64,000 nt of DNA, taken from JAHEGP01 sp963792875 (GTDB lineage Bacteria; Pseudomonadota; Gammaproteobacteria; Pseudomonadales; JAHEGP01). Below are positions 60,646 to 64,000 of the stretch, one piece after another; the stretch's first letter is position 1; every line of letters starts with the position of its first letter. A model generated the notes under the pieces. That model ran no database searches. It had not been told where the DNA came from and worked only from the letters and a program-made list of their open reading frames with translations. Made by a program: the position numbers and the translations under genes. The DNA lies in assembly GCA_963792875.1 (NCBI GenBank), contig CAWBXV010000010.1, forward strand, positions 393,905 through 457,904. Direction: 5' to 3'.

Positions 60646-61920
60646 TCAGGATTCCAGTGGGCCGGAAGATTTTATCGACGCGGATTCGCCCGCTGGCACC
60701 TCGTAGTCCTCCTGCTCACCGTGTTCGGCGAGGTTCAGGCCCAGGCGCTCGTGCTCCTCGGACACCCTCAGCGGGTAAAGCCGGTCCAGGAGTTTGAGTA
60801 CAGCAAAGGCAATGCCAAATGTCCACAGCCCGCAGGTCAGTATTCCCAAAACCTGCACACCGATCTGCTCCATTCGGGTGAGACCGGTACCCAGTATCTC
60901 CAGGTCACCATAAAGCCCAACCGCCAGCGTGCCCCAGATGCCCGCCCCAAGATGAACGGGGATCGCGCCCACCGCATCGTCTATTCTGCAGTGCTCCAAT
61001 AATTCCTCCACGCCGATGGCGATCATGCCACCAATGAGGCCGATCAGAGCAGCCACCGGGGTGGATACGGCGAAGCAGTTGGCCGTCACGGCCACCAGGC
61101 CGCCCAGGCAGCCATTTATGAACTGGGTTACGTTGAGGCGATTCTGAACCGCATAACCCAAAAGACCGGCAGACATGGCACCGATGGAGCCGCCCACGAC
61201 CGTATTGACCAGAATACCTGAGACCTGCTGGTTCAGTGCCAGGGTGCTGCCCCCGTTGAACCCCAGCCAGCCGATGAACAGGAATACTGCGCCGAGCGTC
61301 GCCAGCGACAGGTTGGAAGGGTTCAGTCTGACGGGAGTTCCGTCCGGCGCGAAACGACCGATGCGGGGTCCGATAATTAGGAGCACCGCCAGTGATGCCC
61401 AGCCGCCGACGCTGTGCACCACGGTCGAACCGGCAAAATCGATAAACCCAATGCCGTTTAACCAACCGTTGGCCTGCCCGGTGTCAAGACCCGCCCAGGC
61501 CCAGTGTCCGAATACCGGGTATATTACTGCGGATACCAGCAGCGTGACCAGCAGGTAGGAGCTGAAACGCATGCGTTCGGCGATCGCACCGGACATGATG
61601 GTGACCACAGCACCGCAGAACATCACCTGAAATAGAAAGAACGCTGCCAGGAACCCATCTGCGGATAAAAAATCCATGACGAAGCCGCTATTGCCAAACC
61701 ATCCACCGCGAGTGGCGCCAAACATCAGCCCGAAGCCTACCACCCAGAATACGATCGTGGTCAGGCAGAAGTCCGCGAGGTTCTTGATAGCGACATTGAT
61801 GCTGTTTTTACGCCGGGTCAGCCCGCTCTCCAGGCACAGAAACCCTGCCTGCATGATGAACACCAGGCCACTGCAGAGGTAGATCCAGAGAAGGTCGATG
61901 TTTAGCTGGGTTTCGTTCAT
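60646..61920 (-). CDS. amt: Ammonium transporter (Amt family)
   Basis: An eleven-helix Amt/Mep/Rh channel of 424 residues. The pore twin histidines are His169 (TVVHSVGGW) and His323 (IPVHLGAGIWG). AGFLCLESGLTRRKNS marks helix 1. The C-terminal tail (about 370-424) is longer and more acidic than that of AmtB. There is no glnK beside it; the next genes encode a binding protein and a kinase, suggesting a transporter that also senses ammonium. It is the first gene of the seven-gene operon. No sigma-54 promoter could be found upstream. Confidence 0.94.
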   Translation of the reverse strand: MNETQLNIDLLWIYLCSGLVFIMQAGFLCLESGLTRRKNSINVAIKNLADFCLTTIVFWVVGFGLMFGATRGGWFGNSGFVMDFLSADGFLAAFFLFQVMFCGAVVTIMSGAIAERMRFSSYLLVTLLVSAVIYPVFGHWAWAGLDTGQANGWLNGIGFIDFAGSTVVHSVGGWASLAVLLIIGPRIGRFAPDGTPVRLNPSNLSLATLGAVFLFIGWLGFNGGSTLALNQQVSGILVNTVVGGSIGAMSAGLLGYAVQNRLNVTQFINGCLGGLVAVTANCFAVSTPVAALIGLIGGMIAIGVEELLEHCRIDDAVGAIPVHLGAGIWGTLAVGLYGDLEILGTGLTRMEQIGVQVLGILTCGLWTFGIAFAVLKLLDRLYPLRVSEEHERLGLNLAEHGEQEDYEVPAGESASIKSSGPLES

Positions 61921-62320
61921 GCGAATAGAATCTTCTTATTTATCTGTGCCTTGGGCCCTTGACGCGATTCTTAAACGGTTGACTGTAATCCGCCACAAAC
62001 CATCCAAGGATCGGGTGCGTGAGGTTTGCTCGATTGTGACTGTATTCATCGTGCTAAGAGGCTTACCCGTGTTCAGACCAATAGACCGGGTCCGGAGCCG
62101 TGCTCTTGGATGGAATGCCATTTTCAGCGCGATATATCGCCTGAGAAACTCTCTTGCTGATGCGCGTAGTCTTCAATATCCCGCCAGCTTTCAGCGCCAC
62201 AAATGACCCCGCACAATGTGCGTGCTGCTGCTCACTTTCTGTAAATTGGGAGTTTCTGCATTCATTGTTTTAGCCTTTTATTGAGTGAAATTGAAATAAC
62301 GTCTGCTTCCAGGCAAGCGG
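61921..62320. other. Non-coding stretch before the ammonium transporter operon
   Basis: About 400 bases of lower GC without a convincing gene. It should hold the promoter of the leftward operon and the end of the amidohydrolase transcript. I found no sigma-54 (TGGCAC-N5-TTGC) match, clear terminator or strong palindrome. Confidence 0.45.
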
Positions 62321-63673
62321 TCACTCGATGGTATTCTTGTAGATGACCCCGTCCTTCATGATCAGGTCGAAGTTGGCCTCGGCATCGCCGACCAGATCAA
62401 GATTTTCCAGCGGATTGCCGTCGACGAGGATCAGGTCGGCATAGGCACCTTCCTTGATCACGCCGAGCGGGCCTTCCTGGTAAGGATGGCGCGGGCCGCT
62501 CAGCATCAGCAGTTCGGCGTTGTCCGAGGTCACCATCTTGAGCGCCTCGTAGGGGGTGAACCAGTTCTTCAGCTTGGTCACCATCTTGCCCTGCTTCGCT
62601 GCGGCCGCAGGATCGAACAGCATGTCCGTGCCGAAGGCGATCTTCACGCCCATCTTCTTGGCCGCCTCGTAGTTCCTGCCGGTTCCATCGGTGGCTACGA
62701 TCCACTTCGCGTTGCTCGCGGGATTGTCGAACACCAGCCGGTCCTCGTCGTCGATGAGCGGCTGTGCGCTCAGCCAGACGCCGTTATCCTTCATCATCTT
62801 AAGCGTTTCTTCTTTCATGATCAGGTTGCCGTGTTCGATCGTCTTGACCCCGGCCTTGATCGCCCTCTGGATGGCCTTGTCCGTAAAGATATGCGCGGCG
62901 ACATAGGTGTTCCAGTTCTCCGCCACACCGACGATCGCCTGCATCTCCTCAAGCGAGTACTGGGTGACGTCCAGCGGGTCATAGACCGAGCCCACGCCGC
63001 CGCCGCCCGCGATCTTGATCTGGGTCGCGCCCATACGCAGAATTTCGCGCGCCTTGCGCGTTACATCCGGAACACCGTCGCCAATGGCGACCATTCCGTT
63101 ACGTTCCAGGTAAGGCAGGGAGTCCGATGGCTGACGCGGCACGTCATTATAGGGAGAAAAATCAAAGTGGCCCCCGGTTTGACCCAGCGGCGGTCCGGAC
63201 ACCAACATGCGGGGGCCGGGGAATTTTCCGGCATCGATGGCTTTGTGAACGGCAAACGGGTTGCCGCCAATGTCGCGGACGGTTGTGAACCCGCGCATCA
63301 GCACCTGTTCGTTGCCCAGCAATCCGGCAATCGTAATATCACCCATATCAGCGGAGTTCAAAAGCTGTCCCAACTTCATGTTCGCGAGGTAGGTGTGCCA
63401 GTGTACGTCGATCATGCCCGGCATCATCGTTCGTCCGCCGCCGTCGATCACCCTGCCACCGGCGACAGCAAGCGGTTCGGTCGACACCGCGGTGATCAGG
63501 TTGTCCGTCACCACCACATTGGCGTTCTCAATCAGGTCTTCGTTCACGCCGTCAAAGACGTTGACGTTCGTGAACAGGATCGGCCCGGAAGCGTCCTGAG
63601 CAGCGGCCGGCAGGGCGACACTCACAGCGACGGCAAGCACCGCAATCAAGTTCTTCGGGTTTAGTTTCCGCAT
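62321..63673 (-). CDS. Exported metal-dependent amidohydrolase
   Basis: A 450-residue amidohydrolase-superfamily enzyme with a signal peptide ending LPAAAQ. Metal ligands are visible in DVHWHTYL, the bridging Lys in IKIAGGGGVG, His in VAAHIFTDK and IEHGNL, and Asp in FGTDMLF. It resembles imidazolonepropionase/prolidase-like members that cleave cyclic amides or dipeptides; the substrate is unknown. AGGAG lies seven bases before the chosen ATG (MRKLNPKN); the longer frame adds 24 residues before the signal peptide. Export suggests work on external organic nitrogen, in keeping with the neighbouring operon (inference). Confidence 0.88.
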   Translation of the reverse strand: MRKLNPKNLIAVLAVAVSVALPAAAQDASGPILFTNVNVFDGVNEDLIENANVVVTDNLITAVSTEPLAVAGGRVIDGGGRTMMPGMIDVHWHTYLANMKLGQLLNSADMGDITIAGLLGNEQVLMRGFTTVRDIGGNPFAVHKAIDAGKFPGPRMLVSGPPLGQTGGHFDFSPYNDVPRQPSDSLPYLERNGMVAIGDGVPDVTRKAREILRMGATQIKIAGGGGVGSVYDPLDVTQYSLEEMQAIVGVAENWNTYVAAHIFTDKAIQRAIKAGVKTIEHGNLIMKEETLKMMKDNGVWLSAQPLIDDEDRLVFDNPASNAKWIVATDGTGRNYEAAKKMGVKIAFGTDMLFDPAAAAKQGKMVTKLKNWFTPYEALKMVTSDNAELLMLSGPRHPYQEGPLGVIKEGAYADLILVDGNPLENLDLVGDAEANFDLIMKDGVIYKNTIE

Positions 63674-63819
63674 GAGGTTTCTCCTATTGGCTTTACAGAG
63701 GGCATTTTTTTTAAACTGACCTGGGTAACTTTGAATAGTCATCAAAATCTCCTGTATTTATGGACTGTCCCGGGCTGACGTCTTTCAACACCTCACGACA
63801 ATTCCCACTGTCGTGCCGT

Positions 63820-64000
63820 TCACGACTCGGGAAAATCGATGGTTTCTGCATCCAGCGTCCAGCCGCTTAGCATCCGCGACTCTCCATCCTGGAGGAATAC
63901 GGTCGTATCGCTTGGCTCGGCGCGCAAACAGACCGGACACCCGAAGCGGCACATAGGCCGACTCGACCTGCTGATCGGCCCGCAACCTGACCCGCACAAG
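63820..64000 (-). CDS. Possible 3' end of an unidentified gene cut by the window edge
   Basis: A protein-like C-terminus PSDTTVFLQDGESRMLSGW continuing to IDFPES ends at a TGA at 63820. The more upstream part reads better in another frame (VRLRADQQVESAYVPLRVSG), so either a frame break lies near 63930 or only one of the two is real. I do not recognise the family. Confidence 0.3.
   Translation of the reverse strand, partial: LCGSGCGPISRSSRPMCRFGCPVCLRAEPSDTTVFLQDGESRMLSGWTLDAETIDFPES

Noticed and set aside
61898..62206. Open frame on the plus strand before the ammonium transporter
   Set aside because: It overlaps the start of amt antisense, lacks a ribosome site, and has no recognisable motif.
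61921..62320. A sigma-54 promoter for the ammonium transporter operon
   Set aside because: No TGGCAC-N5-TTGC match on the proper strand; only an isolated GTGCCT was seen.

Overview
The window is very GC-rich bacterial chromosome over most of its length. Gene content (PtsP, a ClsC-like phospholipase D protein, a CmoA paralogue, RimK, CopA, Cus efflux, class I PHA synthase, an HsbR/HsbA-like partner switch) points to a gammaproteobacterium, perhaps a marine Halieaceae/Cellvibrionales-type organism. That placement is an inference; no rRNA or marker gene is present. No tRNA, rRNA or CRISPR array was seen.

Left part (1-15.1 kb): the 3' part of ptsP, a cardiolipin-synthase-like lipoprotein, a small unknown protein, a quinone-reductase-type oxidoreductase and an SH3 protein. 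A complete N-type ATPase operon follows on the minus strand in the order beta, epsilon, AtpQ, AtpR, a, c, b/delta, alpha, gamma. It runs with a 27-base gap into a membrane-anchored protein kinase homologue that has lost its catalytic residues.

Metal and surface region (15.2-33.8 kb): a cupredoxin and CopA, an SDR enzyme, then four small secreted proteins in a row, three of them built of 11-residue Q-x-G-x2-N-x-N-x-T repeats like curli subunits. Then come a DUF900 hydrolase, a patatin lipoprotein and a CusCBA efflux operon whose adaptor is fused to a CusF-like domain. A divergent metal-uptake group follows (small Cys/His protein, outer-membrane barrel, ZnuA-like binding protein, ZnuB-like permease) with no ATPase gene.

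Metabolic region (33.8-45.5 kb): thiolase and PHA synthase; an operon of NTF2-like protein, CYP51-like P450, 3Fe-4S ferredoxin and NAD-dependent epimerase; a divergent luciferase-like oxidoreductase; DUF1353 protein; CmoA-like methyltransferase; a RimK/aspartoacylase pair.

Mobile region (45.5-49.5 kb): a decayed IS5-type transposase, an SRPBCC protein whose stop lies at the IS edge, an AT-rich methyltransferase that looks acquired, and a broken ISKra4-type transposase.

Right part (49.5-64 kb): a tightly packed seven-gene minus-strand operon encoding an ammonium transporter, a urea/amide-type binding protein, a large hybrid histidine kinase with two receivers and an Hpt domain, a receiver-PP2C-HATPase protein, a STAS protein, a cyclic-nucleotide-gated-type channel and a Na/Pi-cotransporter-like protein. 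It looks like a nitrogen-sensing phosphorelay feeding a partner switch and ion transport. Many single-base frame breaks interrupt genes between about 48.8 and 56.7 kb while the protein motifs stay intact, so sequence error is at least as likely as decay. The window ends with a secreted amidohydrolase and a fragment of an unidentified gene.
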